Source of the DNA: Dehalococcoidia bacterium
Lineage (GTDB): Bacteria; Chloroflexota; Dehalococcoidia; Lucifugimonadales; UBA1127
Reading direction: 5' to 3'
Assembly: GCA_029936935.1 (NCBI GenBank)
Contig: JAPYRQ010000019.1
Location: 1-33,257 of the forward strand
Length of the DNA stretch: 33,257 nucleotides
Both the position numbers and the translations under genes were made by a program. Under the pieces are notes generated by a model. It was not told the DNA's origin. It worked only from the letters and a program-made list of their open reading frames with translations, and did no database searches. Below are positions 1-7,925 of this stretch, in pieces. The stretch's first letter is position 1, and every line of letters begins with the position of its first letter.

Positions 1-1
1 A

Positions 2-460
2 GGGACGATAGCAAGTTACTTTGCTGACCCTTCAGATACTGGTTTCGTCTCTCGATTCGCTCAAAGCATGGTAGGCATCTTTGATGGCACCAGCTTTATC
101 TACTGGATGATTCTCTTTGTACTGGTTGTGGTGTTCGCGTTGTTCTACACCATGATTCAGTTCTCCCAGATGAACCTGGCAGAGAACCTGCAGAAGCAGG
201 GTGGATTCATTCCTGGTATTCGTCCCGGCAGGCCAACGGAAGAGTACCTCCAGCGTACATTGATACGTGTTAGCTGGGGAGGTGCGCTGTTCCTTGGCTT
301 TATTGCGATCATTCCTTACTTCGCAACGTTGCTGACTGATGTGCAGGCGCTACGATTGAGTAGTACTGCATTGCTCATTTTGGTTGGCGTTGGCCTGGAT
401 ACTATGCGGCAGCTGGAAGCCCAGCTTCTGATGCGTCGGTATGAAGGGTTCATCAAGTAA
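2..460 (+). CDS. secY: Protein translocase subunit SecY, C-terminal part (5' truncated by window edge)
   Basis: This is the last ~152 residues of the channel-forming subunit of the SecYEG protein export pore in the cytoplasmic membrane. The frame is open from base 2 with no start codon, so the gene begins outside the window. The cytoplasmic loop with QKQGGFIPGIRPGRPTEEYL is the highly conserved SecY loop between TM8 and TM9. It is preceded by one hydrophobic helix and followed by two more, ending in the family's usual short basic tail (LMRRYEGFIK). SecY directly before adk and map is the classic spc operon order. Its stop lies 34 bases before the preferred adk start. The identification is secure; only the 3' end can be judged. 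Confidence 0.96.
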   Translation, partial: GTIASYFADPSDTGFVSRFAQSMVGIFDGTSFIYWMILFVLVVVFALFYTMIQFSQMNLAENLQKQGGFIPGIRPGRPTEEYLQRTLIRVSWGGALFLGFIAIIPYFATLLTDVQALRLSSTALLILVGVGLDTMRQLEAQLLMRRYEGFIK

Positions 461-494
461 TGCCCAGTCACGTATATCGCAAAGCAGTACTCTT

Positions 495-1136
495 GTGCTC
501 CTAGTGCTTCTGGGCGCTCCCGGCGCAGGCAAGGGTACACAGGCGGACGTACTGACTGACCAAATTGGTGTTGCTCACGTATCGTCGGGAGACCTCCTGC
601 GAGAGCATCGTGCTAACAAGACAGAGCTTGGAACCCAGGCCCAGTCCTATATGGACAAAGGTGATCTGGTTCCAGATGACCTGGTCATCAAAATGGTGCT
701 TGGTCGATTGGATCAAGAGACTGATGGGGCCGGAGTGGTCTTGGACGGTTTCCCAAGGACGGAGCCCCAGGCCGTGGCGCTGGATGCGGCCCTGGCAGGT
801 AAGGGCATCGATTGCGTACTGTACGTGAAAGTGCCTGAAGATGAGCTGGTTCAACGGCTGGGTGGCAGGTACAACTGCCGCTCATGTTCAAGGCCCTTTC
901 CTGAAGAGGCAGCGGGGAGCGGGACGTGCCCCGTGTGTGGGGGAGAGTTGTACCAACGTGAAGACGATAAGCCAGAGGCTGTGAAGAATCGGCTCAAGGT
1001 CTATGACGAGCAGACTTCGCCTCTGATTAACTACTACAAGGGTCAAGGGAAACTGGTGGAGATCAACGGACTGCAGAAGGTGGACGAGGTGACTTCCGAT
1101 CTGCTGAAATCGTTGGAAACACTAGCGACTAAATAA
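495..1136 (+). CDS. adk: Adenylate kinase, zinc LID type
   Basis: Cytosolic enzyme catalysing ATP + AMP = 2 ADP. I chose the GTG at 495. From there the protein is 213 residues and its P-loop (GAPGAGKGTQ, residues 7-16, Lys13) has exactly the numbering of the E. coli enzyme. The frame also has an ATG at 441 inside secY, which would add 18 atypical Ser/Asn-rich residues. Neither start has a convincing Shine-Dalgarno, so translational coupling to secY is possible. The GFPRT AMP-binding motif lies at residues 85-89. The LID carries a four-Cys zinc site (Cys128, Cys131, Cys145, Cys148), as in Bacillus-type enzymes. It sits between secY and map, as in most bacterial spc operons. Confidence 0.95.
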   Translation: MLLVLLGAPGAGKGTQADVLTDQIGVAHVSSGDLLREHRANKTELGTQAQSYMDKGDLVPDDLVIKMVLGRLDQETDGAGVVLDGFPRTEPQAVALDAALAGKGIDCVLYVKVPEDELVQRLGGRYNCRSCSRPFPEEAAGSGTCPVCGGELYQREDDKPEAVKNRLKVYDEQTSPLINYYKGQGKLVEINGLQKVDEVTSDLLKSLETLATK

Positions 1137-1203
1137 TCGGTAGTGCAAAAAGTCCGCCAAAGCGATAGAATAGATATTTGGCACCAAGGGGAGGTCTAGT
1201 TCA

Positions 1204-1980
1204 TTGGAGTCACCGGCACAATCAAGGGGCGCATCGATAAAATCGCCTCGCGAGCTGGAGGCAATGCGAAAAGCCGGGCAAGTAGTTGCGCGGATGATTG
1301 CTGCGCTTAAAGCTGCTGTTGAGCCGGGTATGACCACCAAGGAGCTGGACACTGTTGCTGCCAAGGAATTAAAAAGGCAGGGAGCCAAGCCCGCATTTCT
1401 GGGCTACATGGGTTTCCCTGCGACTATATGTACGTCTGTGAACGAGCAGATTGTCCACGGCATCCCGGGGGACCGGGTCCTGAAAGAAGGGGACCTGGTC
1501 AAAGTTGATGTAGGGGCAATAGTAGACGGGTTGTACGGGGATTCTGCTGTGACGTTGCCGGTTGGACAGGTTTCCGACGAGGCAATCAAGCTCGTGGAAG
1601 CCACCAAAGGGTCGCTGGACGCGGCCATTGCGGTGGTCAAGGCTGGTAATCGGCTGGGAGACATCGGCGCGGCTGTTCAGGAATACGCTGAGTCACGTGG
1701 GTACGGTGTAGTCCGGGAGTACGTAGGGCACGGAATCGGCAGGAAGCTCCATGAGGAGCCGCAGATACCGAACTACGGCGTAGCAGGCAGAGGCGCGTTG
1801 TTACACGCCGGTATGGTGATAGCAATAGAACCGATGGTGAACATCGGGACATGGCGGACTCGCGCTCTGGAGGATGGCTGGACGGTGGTTACCGCCGACG
1901 GCAAACTTTCCGCTCACTTTGAGCACACAATGGCTGTAGGTGAGGACGGGGCCGAGATTCTTACATTAATCAAGGACTAG
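1204..1980 (+). CDS. map: Methionine aminopeptidase, type I
   Basis: Removes the N-terminal Met from nascent proteins in the cytosol, using two metal ions. The TTG at 1204 is preceded by a good GGGAGG about ten bases upstream and gives a 258-residue protein, normal for type Ia. All five metal ligands are visible: Asp102, Asp113, His176 (in GHGIG), Glu209 (in IEPM) and Glu240 (in FEHTMAV). His85 in the VHGIPGD motif is also present. It has no N-terminal zinc-finger or SH3-like extension. The preceding adk gene ends 67 bases upstream, and infA follows after 34 bases. Confidence 0.96.
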   Translation: MESPAQSRGASIKSPRELEAMRKAGQVVARMIAALKAAVEPGMTTKELDTVAAKELKRQGAKPAFLGYMGFPATICTSVNEQIVHGIPGDRVLKEGDLVKVDVGAIVDGLYGDSAVTLPVGQVSDEAIKLVEATKGSLDAAIAVVKAGNRLGDIGAAVQEYAESRGYGVVREYVGHGIGRKLHEEPQIPNYGVAGRGALLHAGMVIAIEPMVNIGTWRTRALEDGWTVVTADGKLSAHFEHTMAVGEDGAEILTLIKD

Positions 1981-2014
1981 GCATCTCGCAGAGCGGGAGT
2001 CTACAAGGGGTTGG

Positions 2015-2233
2015 ATGGCAAAGAAAGAATCAATAGAAGTAGAGGGTACGGTTGAGGAGGCTCTTCCGAACGCGGTGTTCCGTGTGAAATTGGCCAACGA
2101 CCATGAAGTACTGGCTCATGCTTCCGGAAGAATCCGAATGCACTATATCCGCATTCTCCCGGGTGACAGGGTGCTGGTGGAGCTCTCTCCTTATGATTTG
2201 ACACGAGGTCGGGTGACCTACCGGTTCCGGTAA
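2015..2233 (+). CDS. infA: Translation initiation factor IF-1
   Basis: A 72-residue OB-fold protein that binds the 30S A site during initiation. It begins [13 protein letters not shown] and contains the conserved [19 protein letters not shown] core and the C-terminal [13 protein letters not shown], so it is full length. A short AAGGGG lies just before the ATG. Its place between map and rpmJ is the standard bacterial arrangement. Confidence 0.97.
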   Translation: MAKKESIEVEGTVEEALPNAVFRVKLANDHEVLAHASGRIRMHYIRILPGDRVLVELSPYDLTRGRVTYRFR

Positions 2234-2261
2234 ACAATACACGGTGGCCAAGGAGTCTATC

Positions 2262-2375
2262 ATGCAAGTTCAACCGTCAGTCAAGAAGCGGTGTGACAAC
2301 TGTAAGATCATCAAGCGCAAGGGAGTAGTGCGGGTCATCTGCATCATTCCTCGGCACAAGCAGCGTCAGGGTTAG
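2262..2375 (+). CDS. rpmJ: 50S ribosomal protein L36 (bL36), zinc-ribbon form
   Basis: A 37-residue protein, too short for the usual ORF cutoff. It begins [16 protein letters not shown] and ends RHKQRQG. The C+ zinc ligands are Cys11, Cys14, Cys27 and His32, so this is the zinc-binding paralogue type rather than the C- form. AAGGAG lies eight bases before the ATG. It sits between infA and rpsM, the usual order. Length and sequence match the family end to end. Confidence 0.95.
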   Translation: MQVQPSVKKRCDNCKIIKRKGVVRVICIIPRHKQRQG

Positions 2376-2417
2376 TCCTGATCGCGATTTTGGTTTTGGC
2401 GTAAACAGGAGGATTTA

Positions 2418-2795
2418 ATGGCACTGGTATCAGGCGTGAATATTCCGGACCACAAGCGGGTTGAGATTTCGCTCCGTAGCGTGTTCGGAATTGGCGAGAC
2501 CAGGTCAAAGCAGGTATTAGCAGAAGCGAACATTGAGGATAACCCTCGGGTGCGAGATCTGGCAGAAGACCAGATTGCCAGGATCAGGGAGATCGTTGAT
2601 CGCAGCTTCAAAGTGGAAGGAGACTTGCGACGAGAGGTTCAGATGAACATCCGTCGTAAGATTGAGATTCGCTGCTTCCAGGGTATCCGACACGTCCGAG
2701 GCTTGCCGGTGAACGGCCAGCGCTCACGGACCAACGCTCGAACCCGTAAGGGACCGAAGAAGACCGTTGCAGGACGAAGGCGGACAACCAAGTAA
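2418..2795 (+). CDS. rpsM: 30S ribosomal protein S13 (uS13)
   Basis: A 125-residue head protein of the small subunit that contacts the A- and P-site tRNAs and forms bridges to the 50S. The ATG is preceded by AGGAGG at good spacing. Recognisable segments are the N-terminal [16 protein letters not shown], the helix-two-turn-helix [11 protein letters not shown], and the basic tail with [19 protein letters not shown] followed by KKTVAGRRR. Length is normal. It leads the alpha-operon part of the cluster. Confidence 0.97.
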   Translation: MALVSGVNIPDHKRVEISLRSVFGIGETRSKQVLAEANIEDNPRVRDLAEDQIARIREIVDRSFKVEGDLRREVQMNIRRKIEIRCFQGIRHVRGLPVNGQRSRTNARTRKGPKKTVAGRRRTTK

Positions 2796-2860
2796 CTCCT
2801 GATTCTGAGGGTCTAGGCCCTCAGTGGACTAAAAATCTGACGGACTGATTAAGGAGGCCC

Positions 2861-3244
2861 ATGGCCAGAAGGGGAACCCGGCGCAGAGAACGTAAATCGG
2901 TTCCTGTTGGAAGGGCTTATATCAAAGCTACTTTCAACAACACCGTCGTCACGCTTACAGACACGCAAGGTGCTGTGTTGGCGTGGGGTACTGCGGGAAC
3001 CGCCGGATATAAAGGGTCTCGGAAAGGCACCGCTTTCGCAGCGGGCCGAGCCGCAGAGATTGCCGCCCGTAAGGGGATGGAGCACGGTCTGCGTAGGATT
3101 GAGATTTATCTGAAGGGCCCAGGGCCCGGCCGTGAAGCGGCTATCCGCTCCTTGCAGGGAGCCGGACTTATGATTTCTGGTATTCGGGATGTGACGCCGA
3201 CCCCCCACAATGGTTGCCGTCCCCCGAAGAAGCGTCGAGTGTAG
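2861..3244 (+). CDS. rpsK: 30S ribosomal protein S11 (uS11)
   Basis: A 127-residue platform protein of the 30S subunit. The start follows a strong AAGGAGG. Conserved features include [16 protein letters not shown], the [13 protein letters not shown] stretch and the C-terminal [23 protein letters not shown]. The N terminus begins directly with a short basic [10 protein letters not shown]. It overlaps nothing; rpsD starts eight bases after its stop. Confidence 0.97.
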   Translation: MARRGTRRRERKSVPVGRAYIKATFNNTVVTLTDTQGAVLAWGTAGTAGYKGSRKGTAFAAGRAAEIAARKGMEHGLRRIEIYLKGPGPGREAAIRSLQGAGLMISGIRDVTPTPHNGCRPPKKRRV

Positions 3245-3252
3245 GAGAAGGT

Positions 3253-3879
3253 ATGGGACGATATACAGGTCCGGTTTGCCGACAATGCCGACAGGTGGGT
3301 GAGAAGCTCTTCCTGAAAGGGGAGCGTTGCTTCACCCCCAAGTGTGCTATTGATAAACACAGAGCTGCTCCCGGTTCGCAGCGACCATCACGTCGACGTC
3401 CTTCCGATTATGCAGTCCGACTGCATGAGAAGCAGAAGGTACGTTACGCCTATGGCCTACGGGAGCACCAGTTCCTTCGCAATGTGAAGCAGGCTCAGAA
3501 GCAACCGGGAATCACCGGTCAGTATCTGATGCAGCTTTTGGAGCGACGGTTGGACAACGTTGTCTACCGCTTGAACTTCTCTGATTCCCGTGCCCAGGCC
3601 AGGCAGATGGTGATGCACGGACATTGCACGGTGAACGGCCGCAAGGTTGATATTCCCTCCTTTGTTGTGAAGGCCGGGGATGAGATCGGCTGGAAGGCGT
3701 CCAGCATGGAAAAGGACTTTGTTAAAGAGATCAAGGAGACTATCCCCAAGCGATCGGTTCCCCGTTGGCTTGAGTTGGATGCCGCTGCCCTGACGGGTAA
3801 GGTCTCCGCCCTGCCGGAAGAGCAGGACATTGGCGCTACAGTAGATACACGATTGATTGTTGAGTTCTATTCCCGATAG
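3253..3879 (+). CDS. rpsD: 30S ribosomal protein S4 (uS4), zinc form
   Basis: A 208-residue primary 16S-binding protein needed for 30S assembly. The longest frame opens at 3214 inside rpsK, but the true start is the ATG at 3253: it follows GTAGGAGAAGGT, and the protein then begins MGRYTGPVC as the family does. Four cysteines (Cys9, Cys12, Cys26, Cys31) form the zinc site of the C+ S4 type. The S4 RNA-binding domain is clear from RRLDNVVYRLNFSDSRAQAR and HGHCTVNGRKVDIPS. The C terminus IVEFYSR is canonical. S4 also feeds back on its operon in some bacteria; no such site was identified here. Confidence 0.97.
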   Translation: MGRYTGPVCRQCRQVGEKLFLKGERCFTPKCAIDKHRAAPGSQRPSRRRPSDYAVRLHEKQKVRYAYGLREHQFLRNVKQAQKQPGITGQYLMQLLERRLDNVVYRLNFSDSRAQARQMVMHGHCTVNGRKVDIPSFVVKAGDEIGWKASSMEKDFVKEIKETIPKRSVPRWLELDAAALTGKVSALPEEQDIGATVDTRLIVEFYSR

Positions 3880-3926
3880 GGACCGTTGCAAAAACGAGAA
3901 CTCGTACCGAGTGAGGAGCAGTTACT

Positions 3927-5027
3927 TTGGAGGCTTTTGTCACCATTGGGAACCCTGAGGAGCTTCAGCCTGGAACTTCCGTTCCTAAGCCTGAGGTCAA
4001 GACGCTGGAGCTGGATGATACTTACGGAAAGTTTGCGCTTGAACCGTTAGAGCGTGGTTTTGCCACAACGTTGGGCAACCCCCTGCGTCGTGTGCTGCTG
4101 AGTTCTATCCCTGGCGCTGCTGTTACGTGGGTTCGCATAGACGGCGTACTGCATGAGTACTCCACCCTTCCTCATCTGAAGGAAGAGATTATGGAGATCA
4201 TTCAGCGTGTTAAGACGATTCGTCTCCGTGCGCACACAGACAGGCCTGGGAGATTGCGACTTGAAGCCAGAGGTCCTGGCGAGATATATGCCAGCGATAT
4301 CGTGGCTCCTGCCGATTTTGAGATTGTTAACCCTGAGTTGCACCTCGGCACACTGGACTCCGCTGAAGGCACACTGAACATGGAGTTCAATGTGGAGCGC
4401 GGTACGGGGTATGTGCCGGCACAGCAGGCGGATGGGCATTCCATTGGCACACTGCCTGTGGATGCTATCTTCAGCCCGGTGCGCAAGGTCAACTACTCTG
4501 TTGAGTTCACCAGAGTAGGCCAGGTTACCGACTACGAGCGTTTGGTCATTGAGGTCTGGACGGATCGGACGATTTCTCCGTTGGATGCTGTCCATACAGC
4601 AGCCAAGGTGTTGATGGATCACAGCGCGTTGCTCATTGGAGCAGGAGAGGTCAACAGTGATTCTGATAACCCCGGCAACTCGGATATTCCGGCGGAGATC
4701 TACAACGTTACCGTTGAGAAGCTGGAGCTATCTTCCAGAACATTGAATTGCTTGAAGCGTGCGGGCATCAACAAGGTGGGCGAAGTGCTGGAACGCACGG
4801 CTGCTGAACTCTTGAAGATCCGCAACTTCGGTGAGAAGTCTTTGGACGAGCTTAGAGCACGATTAGAAGAGAACGACCTTCCTGTCCCAGACAGCTTCCT
4901 GGGACGAAGTGATGATGCAAAGGCGTCTGACAGCACTGCAGATGATGCAGCCCAGACGGACGATGCGAGCGGCGCTGAGGAAGCTGCCGAAGAAGAATCT
5001 GTTACCGAGTTTCCTAAGGAGGACTAA
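3927..5027 (+). CDS. rpoA: RNA polymerase alpha subunit with long acidic C-terminal tail
   Basis: Alpha dimerises to seed core polymerase assembly. The start is a TTG at 3927 with GAGGAG about ten bases upstream. Residues ~30-240 are the N-terminal dimerisation domain (FATTLGNPLRRVLLSSIPGAA). Residues ~258-320 are the alpha-CTD, including the Arg271 and NCLKRAGI region that matches the UP-element-binding patch of E. coli Arg265. The protein then continues for ~40 residues (327-366) with 15 Asp/Glu and only two Lys. This makes it 366 residues, longer than the usual 310-340. rplQ starts five bases after the stop, and its Shine-Dalgarno (GGAGG) is encoded by the last rpoA codons. Confidence 0.97.
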   Translation: MEAFVTIGNPEELQPGTSVPKPEVKTLELDDTYGKFALEPLERGFATTLGNPLRRVLLSSIPGAAVTWVRIDGVLHEYSTLPHLKEEIMEIIQRVKTIRLRAHTDRPGRLRLEARGPGEIYASDIVAPADFEIVNPELHLGTLDSAEGTLNMEFNVERGTGYVPAQQADGHSIGTLPVDAIFSPVRKVNYSVEFTRVGQVTDYERLVIEVWTDRTISPLDAVHTAAKVLMDHSALLIGAGEVNSDSDNPGNSDIPAEIYNVTVEKLELSSRTLNCLKRAGINKVGEVLERTAAELLKIRNFGEKSLDELRARLEENDLPVPDSFLGRSDDAKASDSTADDAAQTDDASGAEEAAEEESVTEFPKED

Positions 5028-5032
5028 GGGTC

Positions 5033-5428
5033 ATGCCTCATCAGATACATATAAAAAAATTAGGTCGGGCAAGCGGAGGGCGTAGAGCCCTCCTGAAGGG
5101 CTTGACTCGTTCATTGATCCTACATGGTCGGATTCAAACGACCGAAGCCAGGGCCAAGGCGTTGCGACCGATAGCAGAGCGGTTCATCTCATGGGGTTGC
5201 CGTGCTGCCAGGGCTATGGACGGCGGAGATACGGCGGAGAACCGAGCACGCGCCATACATTGTCGCAGGATGGCGTTCGCCTTCGTGCAGGACAACGAGG
5301 TCATCACCAAGGTGTTTGAAGAGCTAGCGCTGAAGTACAAAGAGCGCCCCGGAGGTTATACGCGAATCATGAAGGTGGGCTATCGCGTTGGCGATGCTGC
5401 ACCTGTTGCCCTGATAGAACTGGTCTAG
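5033..5428 (+). CDS. rplQ: 50S ribosomal protein L17 (bL17)
   Basis: A 131-residue protein located near the peptide exit tunnel. The family core is visible: LGRASGGRRALLKGLTRSL near the N terminus, GRIQTTEARAKALRPIAERFI, and the C-terminal YKERPGGYTRIMKVGYRVGDAAPVALIELV. Length is near the usual 115-140. The start is coupled to the end of rpoA. This is the usual last gene of the alpha operon. Confidence 0.96.
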   Translation: MPHQIHIKKLGRASGGRRALLKGLTRSLILHGRIQTTEARAKALRPIAERFISWGCRAARAMDGGDTAENRARAIHCRRMAFAFVQDNEVITKVFEELALKYKERPGGYTRIMKVGYRVGDAAPVALIELV

Positions 5429-5453
5429 TCAGTAAGCAGGGTGGGGGAGCGTA

Positions 5454-6269
5454 ATGGCTTCCAAAGAGGTTCGCAGGATAGCCCTAGTGGTGGAGTACGA
5501 TGGTACACGCTACCGGGGCTTTCAAGTGCAATCCAAGGGAATGACGGTTCAGGGGACTCTTGAGGATGCACTACAGGGTTTCTTAGGAAAGTACGTTAAA
5601 ACACAGGGTGCTGGTAGGACCGATGCCGGGGCACATGCATATGGCCAGGTAGTAGCGTTCAACACGGAATCTGAGTACACGGAACAGGTGTACCTCCGGG
5701 CACTGAACGCATCGCTGCCCCAGGACATACGTGTACTGAAGGCAACACAGGTCGGCACTGAATTCGATCCCAGGCGGAACGCGGCGCGTCGGTTGTACCG
5801 ATACCTGGTACTGAGCCAACCGGAGCCATCTGCACTCTGGGTGCGATACGCGCACCACGTGCGGCATCCGTTGGATGTGGAGGCGATGCATCGGGCAGCC
5901 CAAGGAATATTGGGGACGCGCGATTATCGAATCTTCTGTGGGGCATCACGGTTCAACGGTAGGGACACAGTAAGGACAATGTTTGGGGTCAGGGTCTGGC
6001 GCAGCGGCGCACTTGTGGTGGTGGACATGGAAGCAAACGCTTTCCTGCCTCAACAAGCACGACGCATCGCAGGGACACTGACCAGAGTAGGCAGAGGAAC
6101 ATTGGAGGAGGCTGAGGTAGGAGCGCTCCTGGACGGCACGTCTAGTGAGGTTTCTGGCCCAACGCTTCCGGCTCACGGCCTGTATTTGATGCAGGTGGTT
6201 TACAAAGATGGGATACTGGACAGTAGCAGCCCTACGGGGCAGGACTTTTTACGAGAAACATACTCTTGA
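5454..6269 (+). CDS. truA: tRNA pseudouridine(38-40) synthase
   Basis: Converts uridines 38-40 of the tRNA anticodon arm to pseudouridine. It is 271 residues long with the catalytic Asp57 in the GAGRTDAGAHA motif. EYDGTRYRGFQVQ near the N terminus, the FDPRRNAARRLYRYL segment and the C-terminal GLYLMQVVY strand are further family marks. The ATG follows GGTGGGGGAG. It lies between rplQ and rplM, as in many Firmicutes and Chloroflexota, so it is probably co-transcribed with the ribosomal genes. Confidence 0.95.
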   Translation: MASKEVRRIALVVEYDGTRYRGFQVQSKGMTVQGTLEDALQGFLGKYVKTQGAGRTDAGAHAYGQVVAFNTESEYTEQVYLRALNASLPQDIRVLKATQVGTEFDPRRNAARRLYRYLVLSQPEPSALWVRYAHHVRHPLDVEAMHRAAQGILGTRDYRIFCGASRFNGRDTVRTMFGVRVWRSGALVVVDMEANAFLPQQARRIAGTLTRVGRGTLEEAEVGALLDGTSSEVSGPTLPAHGLYLMQVVYKDGILDSSSPTGQDFLRETYS

Positions 6270-6298
6270 TCTACGGATCAGAACGATAGGATGCCATC

Positions 6299-6769
6299 AT
6301 GGTAGCGATTAAACGAACAAGGACATACGTTGCAAAGCCCACAGAGTTGGATCCGCGGTGGCATCTGTTTGATGCGTCTGTAATGCCGCTGGGTCGTATG
6401 GCTGGACAGATTGCAACAATTCTGCAAGGCAAGCATCGCCCTACGTACACGGCCACCATCAACACGGGTGATTTTGTTGTTGTGGTGAACTCTTCCAAGG
6501 TGAAGACCACCGGCAAGAAACGTGAGCAGAAAGAGTATCACTTCCATAGTGGATATCAGGGCGGTCTCCGCACCATCAAGATGGACAAACTGTTGGATAG
6601 GACTCCTAACAAGGTTATTGAGATGGCTGTGTGGGGAATGCTTCCCAAGACGACTATGGGTAGGCATATGCTGAAGCGTATGAAGGTCTACTCCGGTTCT
6701 GATCACCCGCACCAAGCCCAGCTTGTAGGTTATGCACCGGGCGAGGATACTGCTGAAAATAATTCCTAG
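6299..6769 (+). CDS. rplM: 50S ribosomal protein L13 (uL13)
   Basis: A 156-residue early-assembly protein of the large subunit. Family marks are WHLFDASVMPLGRMAGQIA, LQGKHRPTYT, GDFVVVVNSSKV, and the Y-H-S-GYQGGLR segment, followed by the conserved VWGMLPKTTMGRHMLKRMKVY. The tail of ~15 residues beyond the core is slightly longer and more acidic than usual. The ATG has a weak AGGA upstream. rpsI follows after 21 bases, the universal rplM-rpsI pairing. Confidence 0.97.
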   Translation: MVAIKRTRTYVAKPTELDPRWHLFDASVMPLGRMAGQIATILQGKHRPTYTATINTGDFVVVVNSSKVKTTGKKREQKEYHFHSGYQGGLRTIKMDKLLDRTPNKVIEMAVWGMLPKTTMGRHMLKRMKVYSGSDHPHQAQLVGYAPGEDTAENNS

Positions 6770-6790
6770 GTCTATGAAGAAGGGAACCGT

Positions 6791-7210
6791 ATGACAACTC
6801 GGTCAGCGTCAACACAGAGCGAGCAACGCTATTACTACGGAACCGGCAAGCGCAAGCAGGCCATTGCCCAAGTGCGCCTCTATCCTGAGGGCGACGAGGT
6901 TGTGGTGAACGGTCGGTCCCTGGAACAGGCATTGCCGTGGATGACCTGGCAGATGGCAGCCCTTGAGCCCCTTTTAGTCACTGAAACACTGGGCAAGTTC
7001 ACGGTAGTTGCCAAGCTCCACGGCGGCGGCATGGCAGCCTGGGGTGATGCGATTCGAGCCGGCATCTCAAAGGCGTTGTTGGTCTATGACCCGGAACTGC
7101 GTAAAATACTCCGAAGCCACGGGATGCTGACCAGGGACGCCCGGGTCAAAGAGAGTAAGAAGTACGGACTCAAACGAGCCCGTCGCGCACCTCAGTACAC
7201 CAAGCGATAA
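6791..7210 (+). CDS. rpsI: 30S ribosomal protein S9 (uS9)
   Basis: A 139-residue head protein whose C-terminal tail reaches the P-site tRNA. YYYGTGKRKQAIAQVRLYPEG near the N terminus, GGGMAAWGDAIRAGISKAL in the middle and the basic KKYGLKRARRAPQYTKR end are canonical, including the terminal Lys-Arg. GAAGGGAA precedes the ATG. It is the last ribosomal gene in the window; no T-tract terminator follows before the lipoprotein gene. Confidence 0.97.
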   Translation: MTTRSASTQSEQRYYYGTGKRKQAIAQVRLYPEGDEVVVNGRSLEQALPWMTWQMAALEPLLVTETLGKFTVVAKLHGGGMAAWGDAIRAGISKALLVYDPELRKILRSHGMLTRDARVKESKKYGLKRARRAPQYTKR

Positions 7211-7235
7211 GCTCGGAACACTTTCCTTGGTGGTG

Positions 7236-7259
7236 GCGTCTCTCTGGTATGAGGGACGC
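7236..7259 (+). other. Hairpin between rpsI and the lipoprotein gene
   Basis: A nine-base stem (7236-7244 with 7251-7259, one G-U pair) with a six-base loop lies between the end of rpsI and the start of the lipoprotein gene. It is not followed by a T run, so it is not a standard intrinsic terminator. It could attenuate, process or stabilise the mRNA. Confidence 0.4.
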
Positions 7260-7307
7260 AGGCGGCTCATGGCGAGACCGCCACACCATGAAGGCGAGGT
7301 ACATCCC

Positions 7308-7850
7308 GTGAATCGCACCCGCACCATTATTCTTGCCACCGTTGCCACGCTGTTGCTTCTTGCTTTCGCGGCATGTTCAAGCGGTAACAGTGCTCCTACG
7401 ACAAAGGCACCTGCTGCCAAAGCACCAACACCCCAGGTTCAGGCCACAGCTACCTCTATACCTGCAAATACTCCCCTACCAACGCCCATACCTACTGCAG
7501 CACCAGAACCGGATGCTGCGTTTGGTGAACCATTTCAAATCAAGGTAGGACAGACCGTGAGCGTGGGTTCAACCGATTTGCAATTCACCTTCTTCGAGGT
7601 CTCCGAGGACTCTCACTGCCCTTCAGACGTCGTCTGCATTTGGGCTGGGCAGATTGTGGTGGTAGTGGTTCTTGAGGCTGGCGGGGACGACCTGTACTCG
7701 GAAATCCTCATAGTTGGGAATGCAGAAGAATCTTCTAAGAAGATTGGTGACTACACGGTTGAAGCTGTGGATGTTGAACCCTATCCTGTGAGTACGAGAA
7801 CCATCGACCCAACGAACTATCCACTGACGTTAAAAGTGTCTGAAACATAG
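7308..7850 (+). CDS. Putative lipoprotein with Thr/Pro linker and DSxCP...CxWAG domain
   Basis: Function unknown. I start it at the GTG at 7308, which follows GGCGAGG at good spacing and gives a clean lipoprotein signal peptide: NRTR, a hydrophobic stretch (residues 7-22) and a lipobox ending FAAC with Cys23. The frame is open further upstream (7227), but that would bury the signal. Residues ~27-68 are an Ala/Pro/Thr linker. Residues ~70-180 form a beta-rich domain with the pattern DSHCPSDVVCIWAG (Cys104, Cys110), followed by a very hydrophobic strand. The two cysteines could form a disulfide outside the cell. The lipobox -3 position is Phe rather than Leu, so lipidation is likely but not certain. 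Confidence 0.72.
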   Translation: MNRTRTIILATVATLLLLAFAACSSGNSAPTTKAPAAKAPTPQVQATATSIPANTPLPTPIPTAAPEPDAAFGEPFQIKVGQTVSVGSTDLQFTFFEVSEDSHCPSDVVCIWAGQIVVVVVLEAGGDDLYSEILIVGNAEESSKKIGDYTVEAVDVEPYPVSTRTIDPTNYPLTLKVSET

Positions 7851-7851
7851 C

Positions 7852-7892
7852 TGTCAAAGTTCGTTGACACCCCTATAGGCCGGACATACAAT
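7852..7892 (+). promoter_or_regulatory. Sigma70-type promoter with palindromic -35 region, upstream of the BFN gene
   Basis: TTGACA at 7864-7869 and TACAAT at 7887-7892 are separated by exactly 17 bases, matching the vegetative consensus at 11 of 12 positions. The -35 box is the right arm of a perfect inverted repeat (TGTCAA at 7852-7857, six-base loop, TTGACA). Transcription would start near 7899, 27 bases before the BFN start. The repeat could be a repressor operator or the end of the lipoprotein mRNA. Confidence 0.75.
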
Positions 7893-7925
7893 GAATTTCT
7901 ACGGAGCTGGAAGGGGGTATGACCC

